Shown: one piece after another, positions 19,760 through 26,740 of the stretch
How the letters are laid out: the number at the start of each line of letters is the position of its first letter
Position numbering within the stretch: position 1 is the stretch's first letter
From: CAG-390 sp051867815
Lineage (GTDB): Bacteria; Bacillota; Clostridia; Oscillospirales; CAG-272
Assembly: GCA_051867815.1 (NCBI GenBank)
Contig: JBJDZD010000134.1
Location: forward strand, 1 to 27,146
DNA: 27,146 bases
Direction of reading: 5' to 3'
Notes under the pieces: generated by a model
Database searches by the model: none
What the model was told of the DNA's origin: nothing
Seen by the model: only the letters and a program-made list of their open reading frames with translations
Program-made: the position numbers and the translations under genes

Positions 19760-19827
19760 TATTTAAGTATATTTCAAATATATTTTATCTTCAAAAGCAC
19801 TCGGTAGACCCGGAAGGAGAAATGAAA

Positions 19828-20910
19828 ATGGCGGAAAAATTCGATTGGGTGCGCCTGGCTTCCATGATATTTTGCTTCATAGCGGCGCTGGCGGCTCTTT
19901 ACATCCTATTTAAATACGCATTTGCTCTGTTGCTTCCCTTTTTGCTCGGTGCCGCCGTGGCGGCGCTCGCTTCAGTCATTGCCGGCAAGATCAGCGCACA
20001 TACGCGAGCCTCTCGCAAGGCCGTATCGGTGGTGGTACTGCTCCTGCTTCTCTTTGCGCTCGGCTGCGGAATTTATTTCGGAACGCGCAGGCTCGTATCG
20101 GAGCTTGGGAAGCTGGCGGAATCCATCGCGTCGGGTGACGGTAAGCTGGTCGACCTGCTGAATGAGATCACCGACTTGTTTGCCGGCATCGGAGACAAGC
20201 TTTCCGAGCTTTTCGGCGGCTCCGACGGAAACGCCGAAAGGGTAAGTGCGTTACTTGAAAACCTTCTCGGTAACATACTCTCATCAGTCGGCTCCGCGAT
20301 ACCCGGGATACTGACGGGCATCGCCGCCGCGCTTCCCGATATTCTCCTCGGTCTCGTTGTAACCGTAATAACCGCATTCTACTTCACACTTGACGGAAAG
20401 AAATTCAAGATTGCCGCCCGTGCCATTCTTCCCGAGCAGGCAGGGCGCATACTCGGACATATAAAAAAGGAGGCGGCATTAGCCGCCGTCGGCTACCTCC
20501 GCTCCTATTCGCTGATATTGTTCATAACTTTTGCCGAGCTGTTTTTCGGGCTGTCCGTTCTTGGCGTGGAATACTCGTTCCTGATTGCCGCCATAACGGC
20601 GTTGATCGACATTTTGCCCATCCTCGGCGTCGGCATCGTTCTGCTGCCTTGGGCGCTGTTCGCTCTCATGACGCGAGATATTTTCCTCGGCGTGGGACTC
20701 ATTATATTATATGTAATAATCGTTGCCGTCCGCCAATTCATCGAGCCGAAGATAGTAGGCGAAAGTCTCGGCCTGCATCCGATGCTGACGCTTGCGGCGT
20801 TCTACCTCGGCTACCGCCTGTTCGGCTTTGCAGGCATAATAATCGCTCCGATCATACTCGTGGTATGGCGTGCGATCAAGGGGGTCAGTTCCTCCCCGTC
20901 TTTATCTTGA
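19828..20910 (+). CDS. ytvI: AI-2E family membrane protein, YtvI-like (sporulation integral membrane protein)
   Basis: This 360-residue polytopic protein belongs to the AI-2E/PerM (UPF0118) family. Two or three N-terminal membrane helices come first, then a soluble loop at about residues 90-150 (Gly/Asp/Glu-rich), and then five or so helices. The C-terminal signature covers DILPILGVGIVLLPW, RQFIEPKIVGESLGLHP and LFGFAGIIIAPI. That C-terminal pattern resembles YtvI, which in Bacillus is a sporulation-associated membrane protein. The alternative is a generic AI-2E family exporter. The SD AAGGAG is too close to the ATG at 19822 but eight bases from the ATG at 19828, so I chose the latter. A sigma-E-like promoter lies upstream. 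Its 3' end overlaps the convergent 92-residue gene by 26 bases. Confidence 0.85.
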   Translation: MAEKFDWVRLASMIFCFIAALAALYILFKYAFALLLPFLLGAAVAALASVIAGKISAHTRASRKAVSVVVLLLLLFALGCGIYFGTRRLVSELGKLAESIASGDGKLVDLLNEITDLFAGIGDKLSELFGGSDGNAERVSALLENLLGNILSSVGSAIPGILTGIAAALPDILLGLVVTVITAFYFTLDGKKFKIAARAILPEQAGRILGHIKKEAALAAVGYLRSYSLILFITFAELFFGLSVLGVEYSFLIAAITALIDILPILGVGIVLLPWALFALMTRDIFLGVGLIILYVIIVAVRQFIEPKIVGESLGLHPMLTLAAFYLGYRLFGFAGIIIAPIILVVWRAIKGVSSSPSLS

Positions 20911-21163
20911 AAACAAGAGCCGAAGCCGCTATAATCGCCGCACCGAAGAACACGATCTCAAGCGCGCCGATCGTGCCCCCCATAACGGCACAAGCATAGA
21001 AGAAGATGCCGACTGCTATGGCCGCCGCACCGATAAGGCGGCACGACGTTGCGACAATTTCATTCTCAAAAAATGCAATTATTACGCAAACGAAGGAGAC
21101 GATCTTCTCTGCGTGAGCTTCGCTGTATACACGGTTATTTTTTCTTTCAATGCAGTTATTCAT
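20885..21163 (-). CDS. small two-helix membrane protein of unknown function
   Basis: I do not recognise this 92-residue protein. It begins with a polar N-terminal 25 residues rich in Asn, Lys and Glu, followed by a moderately hydrophobic segment (IVSFVCVIIAFF). Two strong membrane helices in Gly/Ala-rich sequence then run to a short basic end (KIKTGRN). The longest frame starts with TTG at 21175. The ATG at 21163 has GAGG six bases upstream and is preferred. It has a perfect consensus promoter at 21214-21242, divergent from the XRE-S24 repressor gene, which makes that repressor a candidate regulator. Its last 26 bases overlap the 3' end of the YtvI-like gene on the other strand, and no terminator is visible. 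Confidence 0.72.
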   Translation of the reverse strand: MNNCIERKNNRVYSEAHAEKIVSFVCVIIAFFENEIVATSCRLIGAAAIAVGIFFYACAVMGGTIGALEIVFFGAAIIAASALVFKIKTGRN

Positions 21164-21213
21164 GACATACCTCAAATTATTAAAATTTCCTATTTCGGAA
21201 CCCTCGTGACATT

Positions 21214-21242
21214 ATTATACCACATCGAAATTCATTTGTCAA
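21214..21242 (-). promoter_or_regulatory. promoter of the 92-residue membrane protein, sigma-A consensus
   Basis: TTGACA (21242-21237), a 17-base spacer and TATAAT (21219-21214) match the consensus exactly, with an extended -10 TGG. One TCGGAA copy lies just downstream of the expected start (21195-21200) and another just upstream of the -35 (21259-21264), as would fit a repressor site. Confidence 0.88.
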
Positions 21243-21281
21243 GATATTTTTATCATTTTCGGAAAAATTTTTATTTTTCTC

Positions 21282-21310
21282 TTTACAAATCGGAATTTTT
21301 GTGCTATAAT
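21282..21310 (+). promoter_or_regulatory. promoter of the XRE-S24 repressor gene
   Basis: TTTACA (21282-21287), a 17-base spacer and TATAAT (21305-21310) with an extended -10 TGC. A TCGGAA copy (21290-21295) lies within the spacer, consistent with autoregulation. Confidence 0.87.
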
Positions 21311-21342
21311 AATACCATAACAGGAAAAACGAGGTTTTCAAA

Positions 21343-22161
21343 ATGAGTTTTGATTACATTGAAAGAATAAAGCAGATAAAAAATGAAAAGAAAATGACCA
21401 ACGACGAGCTTTCGCGTCTGAGCGGAATTCCGCTCGGCACGCTTTCGAAGCTCCTCGCCGGTCTTTCCGATTCGGTCAAGCTTTCGAACATGATTGCCAT
21501 CTGTGAGGCACTGGGTTGCTCACTTGATTACGTAGTAAGCGGCATCCCGGAGAACACGAACAACTTCACGCTCGACGGAAGCGAGATTCGTCTTATCGAG
21601 GAATACCGCCGCCTTGACAGCCACGGCAAGGAGCTGATAATGCTCGTTGCCGGCAAGGAGCGCGAACGCGTATCAAGCGCGGAATATACGCTTGCCGCAC
21701 CCCAACCCCGTCCCGTCTTCTCGCGTCCGACTCCCGTAGTCACGGCACCGATTGCGAACAGATACCGCGAGAGCGGCGCAGGCAGAATTACCAAGAGATC
21801 GCTGCCCCTCTACGACCTCCCCGTATCCGCAGGCATTGGCGAATATCTTGACAGCGACGCCGCCGAAATGCTTACCGTCAGCATCAACGATTCCACGTCG
21901 GGTGCCGATTTTGCCCTCCGCATAAGCGGCGACAGTATGGAGCCGAAGTACCACGACGGTGATATACTTCTGGTACAGAATGCCGAGAGCGTCGAGGTTG
22001 GAGAACTTGGCATCTTCATCCTTGACGGTGCAGGCTACTTCAAGGTCTACGGCGGCGACTGCCTCATCTCGCTCAATCCCGAATACGGAAAGATCATGCT
22101 TAAGGATTTTGCGTCGGCATCCTGCATCGGCAAGGTGCTCGGCAGACTGAAAAAGAGATAA
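21343..22161 (+). CDS. XRE-family transcriptional regulator with S24 (LexA-like) self-cleavage domain
   Basis: This 272-residue two-domain repressor has an N-terminal Cro/CI-type helix-turn-helix (about residues 5-67, MTNDELSRLSGIPLGTLSKL). A linker follows, rich in Pro and Arg, and then a C-terminal S24 peptidase domain. The putative scissile bond is A163-G164 in VSAGIGEY, the nucleophile is S198 in GDSMEP and the general base is K234 in YFKVYGG. The spacings (34 and 36) match LexA (34 and 37), so self-cleavage is plausible. The SD GAGG lies eight bases before the ATG. It is a single-gene unit with a bidirectional terminator, divergent from the small membrane protein. No phage genes are nearby, so it looks chromosomal. 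Target genes and trigger are unknown. Confidence 0.93.
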   Translation: MSFDYIERIKQIKNEKKMTNDELSRLSGIPLGTLSKLLAGLSDSVKLSNMIAICEALGCSLDYVVSGIPENTNNFTLDGSEIRLIEEYRRLDSHGKELIMLVAGKERERVSSAEYTLAAPQPRPVFSRPTPVVTAPIANRYRESGAGRITKRSLPLYDLPVSAGIGEYLDSDAAEMLTVSINDSTSGADFALRISGDSMEPKYHDGDILLVQNAESVEVGELGIFILDGAGYFKVYGGDCLISLNPEYGKIMLKDFASASCIGKVLGRLKKR

Positions 22162-22166
22162 AATAT

Positions 22167-22188
22167 GCCGCCCGAGGCCTCGGGCGGC
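22167..22188. terminator. bidirectional terminator between the S24 repressor and the BadF kinase gene
   Basis: GCCGCCCGAG and its exact complement form a perfect 22-base palindrome five bases after one stop codon and six bases from the other. T-rich tracts follow on both strands (TGTATTTTATT and ATATTTTAT), so it can serve both convergent genes. Confidence 0.9.
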
Positions 22189-22194
22189 TGTATT

Positions 22195-23073
22195 TTATTC
22201 TTGATTTGAGAGTATTATCGCGCATCTGATTGCGCCGTGTATCTGGTCCTTCAGCGGACAGACGGCTTTTATGCCCTCCATGCTCATGATGTGCGCTCTG
22301 AAAGCCTGAGCGTTCGACATTCCGCCGCCGACAATGACGGTTGGATCGTCGCCTATCAGCTTTACCGCTTGCGCAATCATTTCGTCAATGCCCGAAAAAG
22401 CTTTATTTGCGAGCGCAATCGCAACCGCGTCGCCCTTTTGAGCTTCCTCGAACACCGCCGGGGCAAAGCCGGCAATGAGAGTTTTGCCGAGCGAATAGAT
22501 TTTGCATATCGAGTTCTCCGGCTTATCGCCGAGGTATTCGCAGGCGCGCAAATAAAGCGCGGTCTGCTCTCCCCTGCCGTCCGCCATACGCAGAGCGGCT
22601 TCCAAGCCGTCGCGACCGACCGAATACGCTCCGCCGTTCGTGTCAAGCAGGTAGCCCCAGCCGCCTATGCGGTGCAAAACGCCGTCCTTGCGGACGAAGC
22701 ACGCGCTTCCGGTCCCGCAAATGAGCGCGGCAGCATCCGCATCGGGGTCGTCAAGGAGTCCGAAAAGATTGTATATGTCACTTGCAACCCTGATTTTGGT
22801 ATCCGGGCATTCTTTGGAGATTGCCGCGGCGAGCGCGTCCTCGTGTCCGACCGCCCCGGATACTCCGGCATAGACAGAATCTATCCACGCATCCTCGGAA
22901 TCCGCCAGCTCGCGGACGATCTTGCCGAGAAGCTCACCCGCCGCCGCCTCACCTATGTCGTTGGGGTTGGCGGCACCTTTTACTTTATAGGAAATGATAT
23001 TTGCGTTCATATCGGCAAGCACGCCGACCGTTTTAGTGCCTCCGCCGTCAATGGCTATAACGTACTTTTTCAT
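22195..23073 (-). CDS. BadF/BadG/BcrA-type ATPase, probable N-acetylglucosamine kinase-like sugar kinase
   Basis: This 292-residue ASKHA-fold protein has the phosphate-1 loop IDGGGTKT (residues 8-15), a conserved D99, the phosphate-2 loop ICGTGSACF (118-126), GGWGYLLDTNGGAYSVGRDG (137-156), and an adenosine-motif-like VIVGGGMSNA near the C-terminus. This pattern is that of the GlcNAc kinase branch of BadF proteins. It is not the iron-sulfur dehydratase activators, since their bridging cysteines are absent. It likely phosphorylates an amino sugar in the cytosol; the substrate is inferred. Its ATG overlaps the transglutaminase stop by four bases (ATGA), so it is translationally coupled. No sugar transporter or phosphosugar enzyme is adjacent. 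Confidence 0.9.
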   Translation of the reverse strand: MKKYVIAIDGGGTKTVGVLADMNANIISYKVKGAANPNDIGEAAAGELLGKIVRELADSEDAWIDSVYAGVSGAVGHEDALAAAISKECPDTKIRVASDIYNLFGLLDDPDADAAALICGTGSACFVRKDGVLHRIGGWGYLLDTNGGAYSVGRDGLEAALRMADGRGEQTALYLRACEYLGDKPENSICKIYSLGKTLIAGFAPAVFEEAQKGDAVAIALANKAFSGIDEMIAQAVKLIGDDPTVIVGGGMSNAQAFRAHIMSMEGIKAVCPLKDQIHGAIRCAIILSNQE

Positions 23074-24437
23074 TCCGTCAGATCCTCAAAAGAGACGATG
23101 CATCTTCCCTTTCTGAAATCGCCGAAGCCGAGGCCCATATCCTCGTACTCTGCCTCGCCGCTTTGATTATCGTATGGGTCGGTGCGCAGATACTTTTTAG
23201 GCGGATCAAATGCCGTCGCCAAGGAGTTGCAGTTTATCTCGCGGAAGGTGTCAAAGCCGCCGCAATAATGGTGCCAAAGCTCCGTGTCACCGTACTTGCG
23301 CGCACCCTCGCCGAACGAGGGGTCGGCGTGGAGCCATCCCCACGGAGCAACGTAAAACTGCGCCCAATCGTGGCTTCCGATGCCGTTCGGACGGCAATGA
23401 CTTCCGGACTGCCAACGTGCCGGAACGCCCATCGCGCGGCAAAGCGATATGAAGGCAAGTGCCATAACGCCGCAGTCGCCGCGCCCGTTCATAAGTGCAA
23501 ACTCGGGAATATTATCAAGACAAAGATACTCGCGCATGTAGGAATAGGTCACGTGCGCGGTGACGTATTCGTAAGCCCTCCAAGCAAGGATGAGAGGATT
23601 GGTCTCCTCACCTTTCAGCTCCCGGGCAAGGCCGCGAATAAATGGAGTAAGACGAATTTGCGGAAGCTCCTCGTCTGTGAAAAAGTTCGGTTGCACGGGC
23701 GAAACCTTTGCAGGATCGAGATCGTGATACGGAACGGTCAGAGTGTATGAAAACTCAATTTCAAATCTCTCGCCCTTCTTATACTCGGTTTCAATAAAGG
23801 CGGTGCGCTGGTCTGCATCCGAAATATAAACGGGATGTGAGGAGGAATGCAGAACGATGTCGCTCTGCTCCGGGCAAATCGCCGGATAGGGCAGGTGAAC
23901 GCGCACCACGGCGCCCTCGCGCTGTGCATGCTCCGCAATTTCAAGCCACTCGCGCACGCGGTAACGCACCTTACGGTATCCGTGCTTTTTCATTATCTCC
24001 AGATTCTCGTGGCGAAGCTCGTTGCGATAGCCCTTGGGCATTATACCCGTCCCCAACGACTCAAGATATCCGCGCCGACATTCGAGAATGTTCGACCGCG
24101 CCGAGCGCTGGAAGAATCTTACCCCATCCTTCCTTATATAATCAGCGGTGCCCGTGGTGATTATGTATTCAAGATCTTCCGCAGTGCAGGCGGGGTATTT
24201 TTCTTGAATCTGCGACAAAAGCGTATCAAAATCGGTCAGATAATCCCTCTGCATCTCGCGGCATATCTCAAGCTCCAGCTCAAGCCGACGGCGAAGGCTC
24301 ACGGGCAGCTCCTTTTTGAGCAGAGAAAGTACAGCCCCCTCCTCGCCTGCAAAATCTCCCGAGTACTTGAAGAACTTCACCTCATCGGGCAACTCAACTG
24401 CTATGTATTTTATGTCTTCTTCGCGGAATTCGATCAT
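23070..24437 (-). CDS. cytosolic transglutaminase-like (Transglut_core) protein
   Basis: This 455-residue protein has a C-terminal transglutaminase/cysteine-protease fold. C322 lies in GRGDCGVMA, H356 in GSHDWAQFY and D372 in HADPSFG, giving the complete Cys-His-Asp triad with the usual spacing and the PARW segment between. The N-terminal 230 or so residues are charged, with coiled-coil-like heptads at about 46-80, and I do not recognise them. A beta-rich linker precedes the catalytic part. There is no signal peptide or membrane helix, so it should act in the cytosol. The SD GGAGTGA supports the ATG. It is co-transcribed and overlaps with the BadF kinase. Cytosolic members may be peptidases or amidases rather than cross-linkers; the substrate is unknown. 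Confidence 0.88.
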   Translation of the reverse strand: MIEFREEDIKYIAVELPDEVKFFKYSGDFAGEEGAVLSLLKKELPVSLRRRLELELEICREMQRDYLTDFDTLLSQIQEKYPACTAEDLEYIITTGTADYIRKDGVRFFQRSARSNILECRRGYLESLGTGIMPKGYRNELRHENLEIMKKHGYRKVRYRVREWLEIAEHAQREGAVVRVHLPYPAICPEQSDIVLHSSSHPVYISDADQRTAFIETEYKKGERFEIEFSYTLTVPYHDLDPAKVSPVQPNFFTDEELPQIRLTPFIRGLARELKGEETNPLILAWRAYEYVTAHVTYSYMREYLCLDNIPEFALMNGRGDCGVMALAFISLCRAMGVPARWQSGSHCRPNGIGSHDWAQFYVAPWGWLHADPSFGEGARKYGDTELWHHYCGGFDTFREINCNSLATAFDPPKKYLRTDPYDNQSGEAEYEDMGLGFGDFRKGRCIVSFEDLTE

Positions 24438-24462
24438 TTAACATCACTCCGTTTTTTCTTAA

Positions 24463-24491
24463 ATTATATCATAAATCATTTTATCTTGCAA
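24463..24491 (-). promoter_or_regulatory. promoter of the transglutaminase-kinase operon
   Basis: TTGCAA (24491-24486), a 17-base spacer and TATAAT (24468-24463) with an extended -10 TGA. The -35 matches the consensus at four of six positions and is identical to the rpsT -35. Confidence 0.75.
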
Positions 24492-24513
24492 GATGTTTAT
24501 AACAAAAAACGGC

Positions 24514-24555
24514 AAAAAAAGAAAAAGGCTGCAAGCACGACTTGCATCCCTTTTT
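24514..24555 (-). terminator. rpsT terminator
   Basis: The outer stem is AAAAAGG/CCTTTTT and the inner stem TGCAAG/CTTGCA, around a small internal loop and a five-base loop. It is followed by C and seven T residues, 20 bases after the rpsT stop. Confidence 0.9.
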
Positions 24556-24575
24556 CTATAAGATTAACGAAAAGC

Positions 24576-24839
24576 TTACGCCATAGCGTTGAGGGCGAGT
24601 GTAAACTGGCTCTTCTTATGTGCAGCGGCATTCTTATGAATGATTCCGCGAGCAGCAGCCTGGTCAACACACTTAACTGCGATACGGTATGCCTCGGTAG
24701 CGGCAGCCTTATCACCGGACTCAACAGCAGCATAGAACTTCTTGATGATTGTCTTCATCTTGGTGCGTGCGATCTTATTCTTGAGTGTCTTCTTCTCGAT
24801 AACAAGAATACGCTTCTTTGCAGACTTAATGTTTGCCAA
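24576..24839 (-). CDS. rpsT: 30S ribosomal protein S20
   Basis: This 87-residue S20 binds 16S rRNA in the 30S body. It has the family start MANIKSAKKR and C-terminal GIIHKNAAAHKKSQ, and is Lys- and Ala-rich throughout. The open frame reaches a GTG at 24848, but that codon is the end of the SD (GGAGGTG). The TTG at 24839, six bases downstream of the SD, gives the canonical N-terminus, so a TTG start is the best reading. It is a single-gene unit with its own promoter and terminator. Confidence 0.97.
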   Translation of the reverse strand: MANIKSAKKRILVIEKKTLKNKIARTKMKTIIKKFYAAVESGDKAAATEAYRIAVKCVDQAAARGIIHKNAAAHKKSQFTLALNAMA

Positions 24840-24911
24840 CAGATTCACCTCCCTATTTTTGTGTATCCGCTACGCCTGAGAGGTTACGCTGCGAATACTT
24901 CACATTTGGAT

Positions 24912-24940
24912 ATTATACCATAAAAGTGCCTCAATTGCAA
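24912..24940 (-). promoter_or_regulatory. rpsT promoter
   Basis: TTGCAA (24940-24935), a 17-base spacer and TATAAT (24917-24912) with an extended -10 TGG, giving a leader of about 65 bases before the TTG start. Confidence 0.8.
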
Positions 24941-24979
24941 TAGATTTTGGAAAAATATTTCGATATTTACAAAATATTT

Positions 24980-26740
24980 TTATTTTCGGCGCATGGAGGC
25001 GATGCGCTCCGCGTCAGGCGTGACGTAGGCGGTGTAATTTGTATGATAGATTACAAGACCGGGTTTGCCGCCTGCCGGCTTTTTGATGTGCTTGGCGAGC
25101 GCATAATCAACGGGGATGTTGTTGCCCTCGGCCGTGGAATTGAACGCCGCGATCTCCGCTGCTTCGGTCATGTCAAGTGCCGGCGGCTCCTCGCCGTTCG
25201 TTCTCATCAGCACATGCGAGCCGGGAACGCCCTTGGCATGGAACCAATAATCGTCCTTCGCCGCGAGCTTGAAGGTTATCTCCTCGTTTTGCAGATTGTT
25301 TCTGCCGCAAAGCACCTCGTAACCGTTCGTCGTGATATACTTAAGCGGCGGATTTTTCACCGATCTTGCAGGTGCCGCGCCCTTCTTTTGCTTAAGATAA
25401 CCGCCCGTTTCAAGCTCGTGACGGATGCCTGCAAGGTCCGCTCCCGTCTCGGCACGCGATAGTGCGTCGCGAACGGTATAAAGGTAGTTTACCTCGGCAC
25501 TGGCAAGCTGTAGCTGGTGTGTCAGCTCACGGCGCGCGGTGTTGCATTTATTGTACTTTTTATAGAGCTTTTGGGCGTTCTCCGAGGGAGAAAGACGGGT
25601 GTCGAGCTTTATGGTGCGCTCCGGGAATTCTCCGTCCTCGGTCATTTCGGAGTAATCCGTCAGGCGCACCTCTCCGTCGCCTTTTTTCAGGCGATATATG
25701 TTTGCAACGATGAGATCGGCATCACGCTTGAATTCCTCACCCAGCTCGCAGTCGGCAAGCTCGGCGTTCTGCGCCTCGATCTTGCGAAGCACGCGTGAAA
25801 TGGCAGAGGAAACGGTGTGCTTGAGGTCGGATGCGCGATCGGTGACGAGCGCGGCACGGTCGCGCTCACCGAAATACGTGTCAAGTAGCTTTGTGAAGCT
25901 CTCAAATGACTTTTGCGATTCGGGCGGATACTGCATCAGCGGTAAGAAAGAGTATTCAACGGGACGCTTGCCGTCGTAAACGGCGCAGGGTACGAATCTG
26001 CCCTCACGCACATCGGTAAACACGCTTGAAAATACCTGCCACAGCTTAAGCGGCTCCACACTTCCGCACTCTGCCGACGCGTCTCCGACGGTGCGGAACA
26101 CTATCTCCCGTGCAACGACGGGCGCAACGCCGAAATAGCTTTGATTTATGAACTTTGCCGCGCTCTGCTCCCGGGGCGCCGCCGTCAGCTTGGATATAAA
26201 TCCCTCGAACGTCTCTGTGAGAGGGTTGCTCTTGCCCTCCTGCGCCGGTGGAAGCTCGTAGCGCATTCCGGGCAAAATCTGACGCAGGCGAGAAGTTGTA
26301 AAGTCAACGGTGCGAAGCGCGGTTATTATCCTTCCGTCCTCATTTGCAAAAATCAAATTCGAATTTTTGCCCATGATCTCCGCGATCAGGCGCTTTTTGC
26401 AATCAAAGCCCATCTCGTCGCGTGTTTTGAATTCAAAAACGGCAACGCGCTCAAAGCCCTCCTGTCGCACGTCGGAAAGGAGCGCACCTCCCAGATGCTT
26501 GCGAAGAAGCATGCAGAGCGAGGGCGGAGCGGCAGGATTGTCGCGCACGTTTTCGGTGAACGACACGCGCGGATCGGATGCACCACAACGGAAAAGCAGG
26601 CGCTTGCCGCCCTCGCGTCCCCGCATTTGGAGAACGATCTCATCCGCGCGCGGCTGATAGACCTTTTCTATCCTGCCGCCAACGGCCTGTATCTTAATTT
26701 CGGCAATTACCGCCGAGAGAAAACCTGCATCAAATGCCAT
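24980..26740 (-). CDS. rqcH: NFACT family protein RqcH (ribosome quality control, alanine tailing)
   Basis: This 586-residue bacterial Rqc2 homologue binds stalled 50S subunits and recruits tRNA-Ala for C-terminal alanine tailing. The NFACT-N domain starts MAFDAGFLSAVIAEI. The functional DR pair of Bacillus RqcH (D97/R98) reads E97-R98 here, a conservative change. A long coiled-coil/HhH middle runs to about residue 440, and the C-terminal NFACT-R domain contains GRNNLQNEE, DYWFHAKGVPGSHV and HTNYTAYVTP. It is full length. Its ATG follows the stop of the upstream DMT transporter gene with no gap (TAAATG) and its SD is weak, so coupling is likely. Only a weak AT-rich hairpin follows it. Confidence 0.96.
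   Translation of the reverse strand: MAFDAGFLSAVIAEIKIQAVGGRIEKVYQPRADEIVLQMRGREGGKRLLFRCGASDPRVSFTENVRDNPAAPPSLCMLLRKHLGGALLSDVRQEGFERVAVFEFKTRDEMGFDCKKRLIAEIMGKNSNLIFANEDGRIITALRTVDFTTSRLRQILPGMRYELPPAQEGKSNPLTETFEGFISKLTAAPREQSAAKFINQSYFGVAPVVAREIVFRTVGDASAECGSVEPLKLWQVFSSVFTDVREGRFVPCAVYDGKRPVEYSFLPLMQYPPESQKSFESFTKLLDTYFGERDRAALVTDRASDLKHTVSSAISRVLRKIEAQNAELADCELGEEFKRDADLIVANIYRLKKGDGEVRLTDYSEMTEDGEFPERTIKLDTRLSPSENAQKLYKKYNKCNTARRELTHQLQLASAEVNYLYTVRDALSRAETGADLAGIRHELETGGYLKQKKGAAPARSVKNPPLKYITTNGYEVLCGRNNLQNEEITFKLAAKDDYWFHAKGVPGSHVLMRTNGEEPPALDMTEAAEIAAFNSTAEGNNIPVDYALAKHIKKPAGGKPGLVIYHTNYTAYVTPDAERIASMRRK

Noticed and set aside
22237..23166. 309-codon plus-strand frame opposite the BadF kinase gene
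   Set aside because: The minus strand encodes a clear kinase with intact motifs; this frame has no SD and crosses the terminator-proximal region.
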